A DNA stretch of 64,000 nt from Lonicera japonica (GCA_021464415.1 CM038469.1:30683736-30747735), one strand, 5' to 3'; counted from the stretch's first letter, positions 1 through 11,553 are shown. Numbers and translations are program-made. The notes: generated by a model from the sequence alone, not told the origin.

Positions 1-259
1 CCCACCAGATATTATCCATCCCACAACCAACCCTCACAAATTTCCGCCTGTAGACCAGTTAGGCCCTACCATATCCGGCCAGAACCAGCCATCTCCAAGG
101 CCTAGTTCGAAGATTGATGTTTCTTTTAAATGTTTTGCTTGATATTTGTCATGCAATTGTTTATAATTCCTATTCATGAGCTTGGTTTATTTAGTAAGCA
201 TGTAATTAGGTGTATAAATTTTTTCATAATTCTGTGTAAGCAATTTCATGTAATTGTAG
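1..259 (+). other. upstream sequence, probably intron of the adenylate kinase gene
   Basis: No exon is supported here. Bases 1 to about 111 are C-rich and open in frame 1 until a TAG at 112-114, but I do not recognise the short peptide. The rest is AT-rich and ends in an acceptor AG at 258-259, directly before the first recognisable adenylate kinase exon, so at least its 3' part is intron. Confidence 0.4.
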
Positions 260-406
260 GTCCCTGAAGATATCCTTATTGAGAGAGTAGTTGGCCGTAG
301 GTTAGATCCTGTTACTGGGAAAATATATCACTTGAAGTATTCTCCCCCAGAAACTGAGGAAATTGCGGCTAGGCTTACCCAACGTTTTGACGACACAGAA
401 GAGAAG
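260..406 (+). CDS. adenylate kinase exon encoding the LID region
   Basis: This exon has 49 codons in phase 0, beginning [14 protein letters not shown] and ending FDDTEEK. It is preceded by AG at 258-259 and followed by GT at 407. It contains the GRR-DP-TG-IYH signature and the RFDDTEEK segment of adenylate kinases. The start of the protein is outside the window. Confidence 0.9.
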
Positions 407-3400
407 GTATAAGTGGATAATTTTTACTGAACTTTTACTTGGTCTCTCTCAACCGGTTCTTGTTTGTATCTCGTTCTTAGTTTGTGAATTGTGATTATAT
501 TTAGTTGTTTAAACAATTTTGCTTATAATGTTGTGTCAATCTAATTTTTCTACCCATGTCAATCTTGTTTAGGTGAAGCTTCGTTTGCAAACTCATCATC
601 AGAATGTGGAGTCAGTGCTCTCGTTGTTTGGGGATATAATAGTCAAGGTATGTATTATGCCTATATATATATATGTATCCCTTTATTATGGTTGGGAAAT
701 CTTAAAAGCAATCAATCAAATCGCACATGAACATGGTACAAAATAATGGATTTTGATTTAGCTTTAACAGGTTGGGGTCATTATCTAGTTGGCCACTACC
801 TGGCACCTAAGAAGCATGGATACAAGCACTACGTGCCAATGGAGCATATTTAAAACATAGGACACGGTCACGTTAGGGAAATGATTTAAAGACATTGTTT
901 TTAATTGCATATATTGCGTTTTGGCATACTATCTGCCTCTGACATATCTAGACATTGGGGTGCAGCTATGCGTTAATGCTGCTGGGAATTTAGGGCTGTT
1001 TGTGATCTTTAGGCAGTTGGGGTTTTATTTTTTGGATTGATGCTTAGCAGAATCTTGTATATATTTTGATTGTTCTTTTGTTTGATGGCTGCTGTTATGG
1101 TGGAGCTCTGGTTCACCAGATGGTTTTCTCTTTGTACGCCTATATTGTTTCTATATATCAATAATAGCGTTTGTTTCTGTTAAAAAAATAATATTATATT
1201 GCATTTTGGGTTTGGAATAGCGTTGCATAAATAATGCTGCATTTTGGGGAAGCAGTTTGGGAATTTTTACTTTATATAGTTAAAACTAGACTACCTGCAC
1301 CCGCGATGCGTGTGGTAATCGTATGTGTACAATTTTAGGAGAAAGGTTTAGCAAAAGTGAAAGAGCCTTGAATATTTTTAACCCTGTTGATTGTTTCTTG
1401 TTTGGTCTGGACTGTGACAGCCTTTTGTGTTAGGTGTTGTATCTGTGCCTAGGGTCAGTTGTTTTTGTGGTTTTTAGCAGTTGGTAGATGGTCTAGTCTC
1501 AATGGATTCCTCATCCATTGGGCTTTACCTGCTCTCCTTCGTACATTCTCTTGTTTTGTTGCAATAAAATCTTGTTTCTTATCAAAAGAAAAAAAAGTGA
1601 AAGATTGCCTAATGGTTTACTACGAGTGTAGTTTGTTTAGTGGCGAGGGTTCGATTCCCCTTGCAGGAAGATTTTTATGAAAAATAAAATTGCAGGGGTA
1701 CAATAGGCATTTCAAAAATATGGAGCTTCTCTAGTGGCTGAAATGCCTAGTATAGATATATGTAGAAAATTAGTATAAAGAGCGCATAATAAATATCAAA
1801 TGAGGGAGAATCAGACCGGAAGTTTTTTCTTTTTTCGCTGATACCAATTGATGCAGAATAAGAATAGAATAAGAGAGGCAAGAGGGTGAAAATGCCCAGA
1901 GACAAATATAAATATTTTCAAATAATATGGAAGGCCCTTGACTTCTAGAACGATGCACGTCACCCTCTTAAGCAGATACCGCAACTATCAGAAAATTTAC
2001 AGAAACTCTGAAGTAAACTGGAGCATAATTTCCTAAAGCCAAAATTGTACCAAATTGGTATGAATTACATCAACATATGTAACACGTACATATGCTAACA
2101 CGTACTATGCTGCAAAACCCTAGCAACCAACTTGCTTCAAAATCAAGCAAGAGGGGGTCAATTTGAACATGATATTACTGCAATGCCATTTCAAGCCAAG
2201 TACCCTTGCCGCGAAGTCTCAATGCTGCAAAGTTGAACCCTAGAAACATACTTGTATTTTTAGAGATCCAACCCAGAGATGGTGGGAGAGATGAGATACA
2301 GAGATGGATTTGGTTTATCCCATCAATATCTCGTTTTTGTTTTGGTCTTTGCCACGAGGTGTCCCCACACCTCATTGGGGTGGGACTAATCCCCACTAGG
2401 AAACTGAGGCTGTCCCTAGCCACAATTGCTGTCCCCAAGGGTCGAACTCGGGCAGTGCATTTGCCCCACAGTTCTATTTGTTCATCATTTGGATGTATCT
2501 GAAAAGGAAACATGGACTCTTTATGTGGTATAGAGTACAACCACATTCCTATATATGGGGTAATGATACTACTTCTACTGCACCCCCCCCTCTCCTAAGA
2601 AAAAAACAAGTGAATAAAGCAGTACAGAATTATAGGGCTGGTTCTAGTTTCCCCGAGCTTTGGAAGTTTGAATTCTTTATTGATTCTATTCTTGCTCTAG
2701 TGATGAATAGCAGAGTCAAAGGGTTCCCCAAAATCTTTTCCAGTGAGGATTCCTTTACGATTTGTTTTCATCATTAGGGCAGTTGTGCTCATTGGCACAT
2801 AGGGTTGGATTCGTAGCAACTCACAACTTAGGCTCTCACTGAGTCATCCCTGAATCCACCGAGTTCAGCTACATGTACTACTACAAACATACTTGTGGAT
2901 TCACCATCCCTTTGATACCAATTGTTGTGCTTCCCCGGCTGGGCCCATGGAACATTCTTGGCCCACCGGTCCACGCATTTAGTAACGATATTGTGCCCAA
3001 CTTAAATACCTTTGGGTCACATGTGTGGGGTTTTATCTTAAAAGGTGTCACTACTATTTTTCTTTTTTTTGATAAGAAACAAGCTTATATTGATAGAAAA
3101 ATCAAGTACAAGCAAAGGAGAATTGGAAAAGGATGAGGAATCCACTACCCAGCAAACCGAAAGCAAAAATGATACAAAAAAGCATCGGCACTAAAGAAAG
3201 CTGCCTCGTGACAAAAACTAAAAACTGACTGACTATTCCCATCTAGTGCAAACTACTAGCAACACCAGATTGTGAACTCATAAAATAAACTCTCAATCTA
3301 TCTTAGACCATAGCAGCTGCCCAATTGCTCTAAATCTCAGAAATAGACATAAACCCAAAACTGTTTGAAGTATAAGCCCACAAAGAAGCCAATGCCTTGA

Positions 3401-6400
3401 TTCTATCCCAAATTTTATCGATTTCTTCCTCCTTATTCTAAAAAATTCGACCATTCCTTTCCTTCCATATACACCAAAGCAGAGCCTTACAACATCTCCA
3501 CAATGTAAAGGATCTCGCTTTGTTTCCCCTGAATGTCCATTTGATTGATAAAAGTTCGCACCATGATCTTGAAAAAGCTGCTTGAATCCCAAATTCCTTA
3601 CTAATATTGCCCCAAACTGAACTAGTAAATGAACAATGAATTGCTAGATGATCTATACTCTCATAGTCACTCTTACCCAAAATGCAACACGCAGTAGAAA
3701 TCATCAAATATGGTCTTTTGATTCGTAACAAATCCGTTGTATTAACTCTACTCAACAATGCAAGCCAAGAAAGGACTCTAACTTTGGATGGAATTCCTAA
3801 TTTCCATACCATTTTGAAAGGAGTGAATTTAGAACCTGCATTAAAACGTGTTAGAATTTCAAGAAAAGACTTTGTTGTGAAAACTTCCGATTTGTCTCCC
3901 AACCACATTCTGCTATCATCTCCATGCCTAGAAATTTCCATATTTTGGATCATTCCCATCAAAGCCATGTACTCTCCCTCCTCCTCCTCTTTCACATTCC
4001 TTCTCAAAACAATGTCCCATGAAAAACTTGAATATGAGACCCAATTTGTATAATCTGCCACTTTTGCTTTTGATTCCCTAGTAATCCAAAACAAAGCTGG
4101 GAACCGGGCTTGCATTGTCTCATCATTGAGCCATAAATTTGACCAAAAGCTGACCTTAGAGCCGTTCCCCACCTTATATCTTATATTCTTCCTAAAATCT
4201 TTTAAACCTTGTGCAATTGCTTTCCACGGGTTCCGGTACGTACCCCTTCTCTTCTTCGTCGAATCCCAAACATTGTCACTTAACCCGTACTTGCTCTTTA
4301 TTATCTTGTGCCTCAGGGACTTTGTTTCTAACGGAAATCTCCATAGCCACTTCCCCAAGAATGCCTTATTTCTTTTCACTAAATTACCAGTGCCCAGGCC
4401 TCCCATTTCCTTGCTTTTTGAAACAATTTTCCAAGCAACCAAGTGTTCTCCTTTTCCTTTATCCACCGACTCCCACAAAAAGTTTCTCACCAACTTATCG
4501 ATAATCTTAGCTATTGCCGCCGGAATCTTGAAAATAGACAAAAAATAGATTGGAATACTATTTAGTACCTAGTGAATAAGAGTTAACTTGCCTCCTCTTG
4601 ATATACATCCCTTATACCACCCTTTCAGACGCTTCCCAATAATTTCGACAACCGTATTCCAAAAACTAGCTTTCATCGGATTATCACCTAACGGAAGCCC
4701 TAGATAGGCCATAGGCCAGCAAACCCATACTACACCCAATTCTCCCGGCCAACACCCGCATATCCTCTTCTTCCATTGATACCTACAATCTCCGTCTTTG
4801 ATCTATTAATCTTCAATCCCGAAGCATACCCAAAAATATCTAAGATTCCTATCAGATTACCAATCTTTTCTTCATTTTTTGAAAGGAAAAATATGGTATG
4901 GACAGCAAATTGCAGGTGCGACAAACTTACACTTTCCGTCCCGATTGAGAAGCCTTCAATTAATCCTCTTACCTTGGCCCTCTCCACCAAGATATTTAAA
5001 ACATCTGACACTATAACAAAAATGAAAGGAGATAGTGGATCTCCTTGCCTCAGCCCTCTTGTTGCTTTAAAATTACCTCTCGGTTTCCCGTTCATCATAA
5101 TGGAAAAAATGATCAAGGATAGACAGCCTTTAATCTACTTTCGCCATCTTTCCCCAAGGCCCTTCTTCTCAAGAACATGGTCAACGAAATCCCATTCGAT
5201 GTGATCGTAAGCCTTCTCGAAATCAATTTTCAACACAACACCTTGTTTCTTCCTTTCTTTATACTCTTCCACACCTTTGTTAGCTATAAGTGCTAAGTCA
5301 AGAATTTGTCTTCTCTTCACAAATGCACCTTGAGACATACCAATCGTTTCACCCAATATCTCCCTTAACCTCAATGCAAAACCTTTGCAAGTACTTTGTA
5401 AAGACTAGTCGTTAGACTTATTGGTCGAAAATCCTTCAATTTGAGTGACGCAATCTTCTTTGGTATAAGGCAAATATACGTGGAATTAGTGCAAGCATTG
5501 ACCACACCCTTCTCGAAGAACTCTCTCAGAACCTTCATTACATCTTCTTTCAAAACATCCCATCCCTTCTTAAAAACTTCCAACGTGTACCCATTGGGAC
5601 CCGGCGTTTTATTGCCTTCACATGAGTCAATGGCCGCTTTCACTTCATCTACTTCAAATGGCCTCTCAAGCCACTGCTTTTTTTGGGTACAAATGGGATT
5701 CCATTCTAAGCCTTCAAACCTGACTTTAGCTTTGTCTTCTCTCGTGTACAAATTTTTAAAGAAGCTTATCAACTCACTTTCGATCTCAGATTCCTCATTC
5801 ACTATCGACCCATCCTTCCGTTCTAACTTACTTATGAACTTATTCACTTTTCTTTGATTTACTATTCGATGGAACAAATTTGAATTGGCATCCCACTCTG
5901 TAACTCCTTTAATTTTGGCTTTTTGATTCCATGAAACTTCTTCTTTCAACAACATCTCATCGAAATCTGATATCAACTTCAATCTCTCGGCCTTCGTAAC
6001 CTCTCCAATTGTCCCCTTAGCTTCTTCATCATCAATTTCCTTAATGCTGCGAGAAAGTAGCTCCTTCTTTATTCTAACATCCCCAAAAGACTTGGAATTT
6101 CATTGCTTTATTTTGTGTTTTACCCTCTTCAACTTCTCCATAAATTTGTAACCCTCCCACCCACTTCCCGAATTATCAAGCCATCATTCCTTGAATTTCA
6201 CTAAAAAATCATGATCGCTCAACCACATATTCTCGAAGCGGAACAGAGTAGGACCCTATTTAAACGGACTCGAATCAAGGAGCAAAGGAAAGTGATCAAA
6301 TGTTAATCAAACCGCCACCTCTTGTCTTGCGATTGCCATCTCATCCCATCCAGCCGGAAACATAAATCTATCAATCCTAGAATGAATTGTGCCATTTGTC

Positions 6401-9400
6401 CAAGTAAAAGTCGCATTACTAATACCCAGGTCAATCAAATCCGAATTCCTGATAAATTCATCAAGACACCTCATGCTTCTAGTCCACCTCCCCTCAACCC
6501 CACCTTTTTTCTCCGATGGATATCTAATAGTATTGAAATTTCCACCAAGACACCATTTGCTACCACGCAACCCAAATAAACTAGCTAATTCCTCCTAAAA
6601 AGAACTCCTTTCTCTGTATCTACATGGACCGTAAATGTCGGTAAACCACCAACTTTCACCCTGCTTTGGTTTAAGCTTAACAGAAAGAGTATAACTTCCT
6701 TCTATCGATTCTTCACACACCACCACTCTCACCTCCCAAATTCTAATTACTCCACCAGATCTGCCTTCCGAAGGAATATAAGCCCAATCTTTGAATCTGA
6801 CACCCCACACCGCATTAATTGTTTCCCATGTGATTATCTCCTCCTTTGTTTCTTGTAAAACTAGAATATCCGGCCTTTCTCTCACTACTACTTCCTTGAT
6901 ACTTTTCTTCTTCTCCCTCCCTCCCAAACCCCTAATATTCCAAGACATAATCTTCATCGAGAACCTTTTACACCCCTTCTAATTGAGCTACCTTCATCAT
7001 GTTCCTCGTAATTCACTTCGCACTTCAAATTATGTAGCTCTCTAACCTTCTTCTTGCCTGACTTCTTGCCTTTCTTCTTGTTACCAGTTTCTGAACAACT
7101 AGTAGCAATCATGTTGACCCCCATCTCTTCTAATAACTTACTGTATTTCAACTTTTCTACTTCATTTAGCCCCACCCAATCCTTCTTGTTGCCTGACTCC
7201 CTGCAAAACACCCTTTGAGAATTGCCTGATTTGCTAAAATGCTTATCTCTGATTAAAACCTTCAATGGTGTGTCGTTGCCTTCTGATTCCAAACAGTCTG
7301 ATGAACTCACTGCTTCGCTACCCCCCTTATCCGCCTATGTTAACTCGTTATTTGCTGCTGAAACCTTACAAACTGTTGATAAGCATGCCCCACTGCCCCC
7401 ATAATCTGCCTCAAAAAACTCATAACTGATTACTGGAAGTACCCGTTGAATGGCAGTACTTTGAAGCGTTACCACCCTTGATTTTGATTTTGCCACCCAA
7501 ACATCATTGTTTTCCACCATTGATGTTAATGAAATAGCCGTTTTTATCACCATCTCACTATTGTAAAACATGATCATAGGTAGCTTACTCAGCCTCCTAT
7601 TCAACCTTATGTCACCTGTGAGAACCGAAAAAAGATTACCCAGTTTGAATATGCAACCCTGAACCTGATCGTAACTAACTTGAGACCACCAACTACTCGA
7701 TTGTTCATCCCTCCTTGCTATGTAATTACTGATACTGTTGCCTGTGTTACCTATGTTAAACAAACTCATCAAACTTTCTCCATTCTCTTCAACATGTTCA
7801 AAACTACTATGATCTTCTAATTTTTCCCCATCAGAACTTTCATTATATAAGGTGCCTCCTTCATCACATTCTAGATCATCATCCTCAAATTGCAAATTGG
7901 CTTCGTCAGATGAATTAATGTTATCTTTCCCCCACATGGACTCCAAATTCATTCCATCAAGAGCTCCTTTAAACTCAAGGCCATAGACATGCAACAAATT
8001 TGACTCTCCCACATCCATTCTTTCTCTGCTACCTAGTGTTTAAACATTCACACATTTGCATCGCCAAAGAACTTTACTTTTCAGATTATCTTTTTGCCAA
8101 ATCCACTTCCCAGTAAAGTAAATCACTGCCTCTTCATGGAAGAGCTTCACTCCAAATTCCTTAAAGAATGCACCACAAGAAATGGGTGAATTAGCAATGT
8201 AAAAACATACGATCCATGCGTTCGTATACTCTCTTCTTACACCTGCTCTAGGGGAAAAATAAAAAAATAAAGCCCTGAACATAATTGAAAAAGTACATGT
8301 CTAGTTGCATTTTCTTGATGAAATTTGGTGGAGCAGATCAGTGATAGATCATTGCCACCAGATTTCATTATAGAATTCACCCATTTGCCTCTTAAAATAA
8401 ACGGTCCTTTATCTCAAGGAGTCGACTCCTCTCTAGAGAGGAGTTGAAAAAAAATATCTGCATTAGTAAATTCTTATGTGTGTTGGATGCATTGGCATAC
8501 CAATTTAATGTATCAAGAATTGACTAAACATTTTCTGCGTAAATATTAGGAAGTGACCACTATAAGTTGTAACATTTTGCCTTCAACCAACTTATCTTAT
8601 TTTCTGGGAAGGACAAAAAACATAGAGAATACATGCAATTCATTGCTGGATGGCCTCTGGTGTGAAGGTCCTTGACATCATGATGAATTAAGACAACTCT
8701 TTATGGTGTATGGATTTCTTGGGTGAAGGACCAATAATCACTCAAGTGTTTCGAGGATCAAATCTCTGATGGTAATATTTGGATCTTGGAAAAATAAACA
8801 AAATGCTACAAGTTATTGTGCTGTACAAAAAATGTATCATATTTTCCCTTCGTGTTCCTGTCTTTGTCTTTATAGGATCCAAAAATAACTGAATTGCCCC
8901 CTAACAGCAAAACATCTTCATTAAGATCATCGTTCTTGCAGGTGGTGTGATAGTTATCAATTTTCTTCTTTGGGATATGTTAGGATTTAGGAATCATCTC
9001 TCCCAAAAGCTTAAGCTGTGAGGTAGTGGGCTAACGATGTATACCATGCTCTCCGACAGTCCCCCTCACGTGTGACCACCACTCACACGTGGAGCGACAA
9101 ACCAAACCATGGTGCACTCAGTGCACAAACAAAAAATTCTGCATATTGCTGCACAAACACAACAGGGAATAAAATGCAAGTGTGAGGATTTGAACCGAGA
9201 CCCAGCAAAACCTAAGCTGTGATACCAAGAAAATTTTGTAATGCTTGATGGCTTGCTCAAACTGAGAGCCAGATGCTATATATATAGGACAATGATAAAA
9301 TTCTGTAAAAACTCGTAAGTAAAACAAACCTTCTTGCTAGCATGACTTAATTCCTAATAACCTAAAAAGATGTAAATATAAATAAAATGTTAACTTCCAA

Positions 9401-10171
9401 CAGAATTGAGGGAACCAAAAATATAATGAGGGAGAGTGGGAGACAGAGAGGAAAGAAAAACCTTCCTTGGAAGTGAAATCTGTGCAATTGGGATATGTAC
9501 ATACTCCCTAGCAAGTTCTACATGTGTGCGTCTAGGGCTAGAAAGCACGGACACTCTGTTGGAAGTTGAGTACCGGTACGGAGCACTTTGTGGAAAGTAC
9601 ACTTATGCGGGATATGTACATTCTCCCTAGCAAGTTCTACATGTGTGCGTCTAGAGCTAGAAAGCACGGACACTCTATCGGAAGTTGAGTACCGGTATGG
9701 AGCACGTTGTGGAAAGTACACTTGTGCAAGCATGATATCCTATAACACTTACTCGACATTCTTTGCCAATTCTAAATGGCCAAACATATAATGTCACTGC
9801 TTGAAACATAAGAGACGTGGATACGGCTAGGATGTGAAAAATATTTTTTAAAGGTGCATAATATATGGAACTATATGTATAAAAGTACTGGGCTCTCTTT
9901 TGTTTTATTGCTATCATTCAATGGAATACTGATGTAATGCTTTGGATAGATTTAGAACTACTGACTTACTGTTTATATGCATTTATGATATATTTGAATA
10001 GTGATACAACCTTTTAGATGCATAATATATATATATATAAAGGAGGAATAATTTTGTATGTTGCAGGTGAATGGAAGTGTTTCAAAGGAGGATGTATTTG
10101 CACAGATTGACAGTGCAATTACACACCTTCTTGACCAAAAGAGGGGTTCATTGGAATCTGTGGCTGCATAG
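260..10171 (+). CDS. adenylate kinase, plastid type, 3' part of gene (exons 260-406, 573-647, 10067-10171)
   Basis: Adenylate kinase interconverts ATP + AMP and 2 ADP. Joining the three exons gives 108 in-frame codons plus a TAG stop. The first exon carries the LID region ([15 protein letters not shown], then SPPE), followed by the [13 protein letters not shown] segment with the conserved Arg and Asp residues of the family. The second gives [15 protein letters not shown] and the last the C-terminal helix. The wording is closest, from memory, to plant chloroplast adenylate kinases of the AMK2 type; localisation is inferred because the N-terminus with any transit peptide and P-loop lies left of the window. 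All exon joints are phase 0 with GT-AG borders. The last intron (648-10066, 9.4 kb) is swollen by transposons, including an antisense LINE. Splicing across it is assumed from the intact frame. Confidence 0.88.
573..647 (+). CDS. adenylate kinase penultimate exon
   Basis: This exon has 25 codons in phase 0 ([24 protein letters not shown]), with AG at 571-572 and GT at 648. It continues the C-terminal helices of adenylate kinase after the LID domain. The 166-bp intron before it has normal plant size, unlike the 9.4-kb intron after it. Confidence 0.88.
990..1590 (+). mobile_element. LINE 3'-end fragments, plus strand
   Basis: Two stretches resemble plant LINE 3' untranslated tails. The first ends near 1180 with TTTCTGTTAAAAAAATAAT. 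The second, about 1440-1590, ends AATAAAATCTTGTTTCTTAT followed by CAAAAGAAAAAAAAG. The latter tail matches the reverse complement of the 3' end of the large LINE at 3056-3085, so it is probably a 5'-truncated member of the same or a sister family. No coding sequence remains. Confidence 0.4.
1598..1690 (+). repeat. tRNA-like, possible SINE remnant
   Basis: An A-box-like GCCTAATGGTTTA near 1605 is followed about 35 bases later by a B-box-like GAGGGTTCGATTCCCC at 1645-1660, the spacing of a tRNA-derived pol III promoter. No cloverleaf can be folded and no second copy with clear ends was found, so this is a weak call. Confidence 0.25.
1800..1860 (-). repeat. LTR/primer-binding-site-like remnant
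   Basis: The plus strand reads GCTGATACCAATTGATGCAG near 1840-1860, which on the minus strand is a TTGGTATCAGC initiator-Met primer-binding site next to a candidate LTR end. No partner LTR or coding region was recognised. It is one of several such sites in this intron. Confidence 0.3.
2905..3055 (-). repeat. LTR fragment with TTGGTATCAAAG primer-site-like end
   Basis: On the minus strand this ends with AGCACAACAATTGGTATCAA, as expected for an LTR end plus initiator-Met primer site. The upstream part (CCTTTTAAG, CACAATATCGTTA, GACCGG) matches a plus-strand stretch at 31446-31560, so both come from one LTR family. No TG...CA limits or target duplication could be fixed. Confidence 0.4.
3303..6957 (-). 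pseudogene. LINE ORF2 remnant: endonuclease, reverse transcriptase, zf-RVT
   Basis: The start [13 protein letters not shown] at 6957 is the plant LINE endonuclease N-terminus, followed by [15 protein letters not shown] and the [11 protein letters not shown] region. RT blocks follow: [42 protein letters not shown] and [13 protein letters not shown]. The catalytic YADD-type box reads LQFAVHT near 4900, so both Asp residues are lost. The C-terminal part (4541-3438) has the Cys/His zf-RVT segment with WKLGIPSKV and LAIHC. In-frame stops lie at 6595-6597, 6307-6309, 6256-6258, 6184-6186, 6100-6102 and 5135-5137. Frameshifts lie near 5372 and between 4730 and 4541. It is not functional. Confidence 0.85.
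6954..8282 (-). pseudogene. LINE ORF1 remnant
   Basis: A single reading frame (frame of 8282) runs down to the TGA at 6954-6956, interrupted by in-frame TAA at 8040-8042 and TAG at 7335-7337. The middle part is acidic, with [18 protein letters not shown] near 7900. The C-terminal part is Lys-rich ([16 protein letters not shown]). Plant LINE ORF1 proteins are RNA-binding chaperone-like proteins; the expected CCHC knuckle was not seen here. The assignment rests on position before ORF2 and the ATGA overlap. Confidence 0.6.
8318..8372. repeat. short hairpin with GATGAAATTTGGTGGAG arm
   Basis: The left arm GATGAAATTTGGTGGAG and the right arm CCACCAGATTTCAT pair around a loop containing GATCAGTGATAGATC. 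The same arm sequence recurs several times in the first intron of the reductase gene. The function is unknown; a miniature transposon or its remnant is the simplest reading. Confidence 0.5.
9050..9240 (-). repeat. LTR remnant with TTGGTATCAC primer-site-like end
   Basis: The plus strand reads AAGCTGTGATACCAAG near 9210-9230, the complement of a TTGGTATCACAGC initiator-Met primer site. Upstream, CCCCCTCACGTGTGACCACC resembles other plant LTR ends. No internal domain was seen. Confidence 0.35.
9491..9728 (+). repeat. tandem duplication, period 119 bp, two copies
   Basis: GGATATGTACAT at 9491 recurs at 9610, and the sequence stays alike through AAGCACGGACACTCT, GAAGTTGAGTACCGGTA and GTGGAAAGTACACTT to about 9728. 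The two copies differ by a few substitutions. It lies inside the last adenylate kinase intron. Open frames through it are by-products of the repeat. Confidence 0.85.
10067..10171 (+). CDS. adenylate kinase last exon
   Basis: This exon has 34 codons and a TAG stop, beginning [18 protein letters not shown] and ending GSLESVAA. The acceptor AG at 10065-10066 follows a pyrimidine-containing tract. In family members this C-terminal stretch follows directly after the segment encoded at 573-647. It is separated here by 9.4 kb of mostly repeat-derived intron. Confidence 0.85.
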   Translation: MNGSVSKEDVFAQIDSAITHLLDQKRGSLESVAA

Positions 10172-11062
10172 TAATTTTTGGGAAATGATATTCTTACCGG
10201 CTTCATTTACCCGATAATCATGCCGAGTGCATTAATGAGTTGTACATTTCAAGAATGTACAACCCACCAAAGCATCTGGAATGCATAATCGGTTGATGGA
10301 GCTGGTGAGTGCAACATTGCTCAAAAAAGTGAAATAAAAGAAGCCAAACGATAGAAGAGAAAAATACTACTACATGAGTAAGTGTTATACTTCTAGCCTT
10401 CATAGCTTGATTAATCCTCCTCCCCTGCTATACAGACGTGATTATGAGATTATGTAGAGAAATAAAACCATGTATCACCACTATTATTGTATCATTTTCA
10501 CTTAGGAATGTGTAGTATTTTTAAGTTTATTTTTATTCTGTATATTTGAAACCCTAGATCTTAATACATTTATCTTTCTTCATTCTTTCTTCTTGTATTA
10601 TCTTTATTTAATATCAAAGTGACTCTGTTTCCAAATTTAGTGTCTAGTTTGGTTTTCCCACATGTTTAAAGAAAACAAAAAATTTATTGTAATCCAACAT
10701 TTATATAATAAGTATAAGATGAGTACAAAATGTTATTCAGGTGCAAAACAAAATATGAGTCTCAGGTTTTCCAAACGTTGAGGACTTGCATGAGGTGTAT
10801 TCTAATTCAGATGCATATAGGATAATGAGATTACGAGCCATCTTGAGATCACCGCCTGCTAAATGTTTGAAAATGGGAGTGAGTCAACCGGCCTTAGTGA
10901 GAACTATTATAGGTTTTGATACGAAAATACATATAGTAATTAGCAAGTGCATGAGTTGTACAAAAATATAATTGTGTAAATATATGAGAAATTGTGGAAT
11001 GCACCATGCATAGTATGCCGAATCTAACCACTAGGATGTCCATCCTAGTAATCAGTAGCTAC
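10172..11062 (+). other. adenylate kinase 3' UTR and intergenic DNA
   Basis: The first 300 bases are probably the 3' UTR of adenylate kinase. After the AATAAA at 10461 the DNA is AT-rich and without a recognisable gene or repeat border until the hAT element. Confidence 0.4.
10461..10466 (+). terminator. candidate poly(A) signal of the adenylate kinase gene
   Basis: An AATAAA lies 290 bases after the stop codon, within AT-rich DNA suited to a 3' UTR. Plant poly(A) signals are loose, so the true cleavage site may differ. Confidence 0.35.
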
Positions 11063-11070
11063 ATCGCTAC

Positions 11071-11553
11071 TAGGGCTGGCACATATTACAGTATTAGTGT
11101 CTTTAACTAATCGTGTCAACTCGAACACGACCTGTTTATTTTACAGATTACACGACACGACCGACTAACCCGTGTCGTGTTAAATCTGCAACTCGACACG
11201 ACACGATTAACCTTTTAAGATTATAATGACAATTAAGTCTCATGTAAAAAAATGTTCATGAGTCAAAATCATTTCATCACTAAACATAAAAAATTAGTAC
11301 TTTATCCATCATTAGTAACTATCATCTACTACCAATACTCCAAATAAGAATATAATTGTTCAAGAAAGATGGCCTGTAAAGAAAATAAAAATAATAATGT
11401 GTTAATTGCGGGTCAATTTCGAGTTAGCGGGTTATTTAGTTTGCGGGTTAAGCGTGTCTGACCCGAAATTGACTTTATGCTTGACCCAAACCCGCTAACT
11501 CCGTGTCGAGTTCGTGTCGAGTTAGCGTGTCGTGTCAAATATTGCCGGCCCTA
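11071..11553. mobile_element. non-autonomous hAT-type element with 8-bp target duplication
   Basis: The ends are imperfect terminal inverted repeats: TAGGGCTGGCA at 11071 and TGCCGGCCCTA at 11543-11553. The element is flanked by a perfect 8-bp direct repeat ATCGCTAC at 11063-11070 and 11554-11561, the target-duplication length of the hAT superfamily. Inside both ends are dense CGTGTCGTGT-type motifs and their complements, giving extended inverted symmetry. There is no coding capacity in 483 bp, so it relied on a transposase from elsewhere. Confidence 0.85.

Larger units (their letters stand above)
3056..8285 (-). mobile_element. degenerate LINE (L1-type non-LTR retrotransposon), antisense in adenylate kinase intron
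   Basis: This is a near full-length LINE read from about 8285 to 3056. It has ORF1, then ORF2 with AP endonuclease, reverse transcriptase and C-terminal zinc-binding domains, and a 3' end of CTTATCAAAAAAAAG at about 3058-3075 (seen as a T-run on the plus strand). ORF1 and ORF2 overlap by ATGA at 6954-6957. Both ORFs are broken by stops and frameshifts, and the polymerase active-site motif is mutated, so the copy is dead. I could not define a target-site duplication. Just beyond the 5' end (8318-8372) lies a short hairpin like those in the reductase intron. Confidence 0.85.

Noticed and set aside
3682..5204. Plus-strand frames of 97-142 codons opposite the LINE
   Set aside because: Antisense shadows of the LINE ORF2 coding sequence; they contain no recognisable motif.
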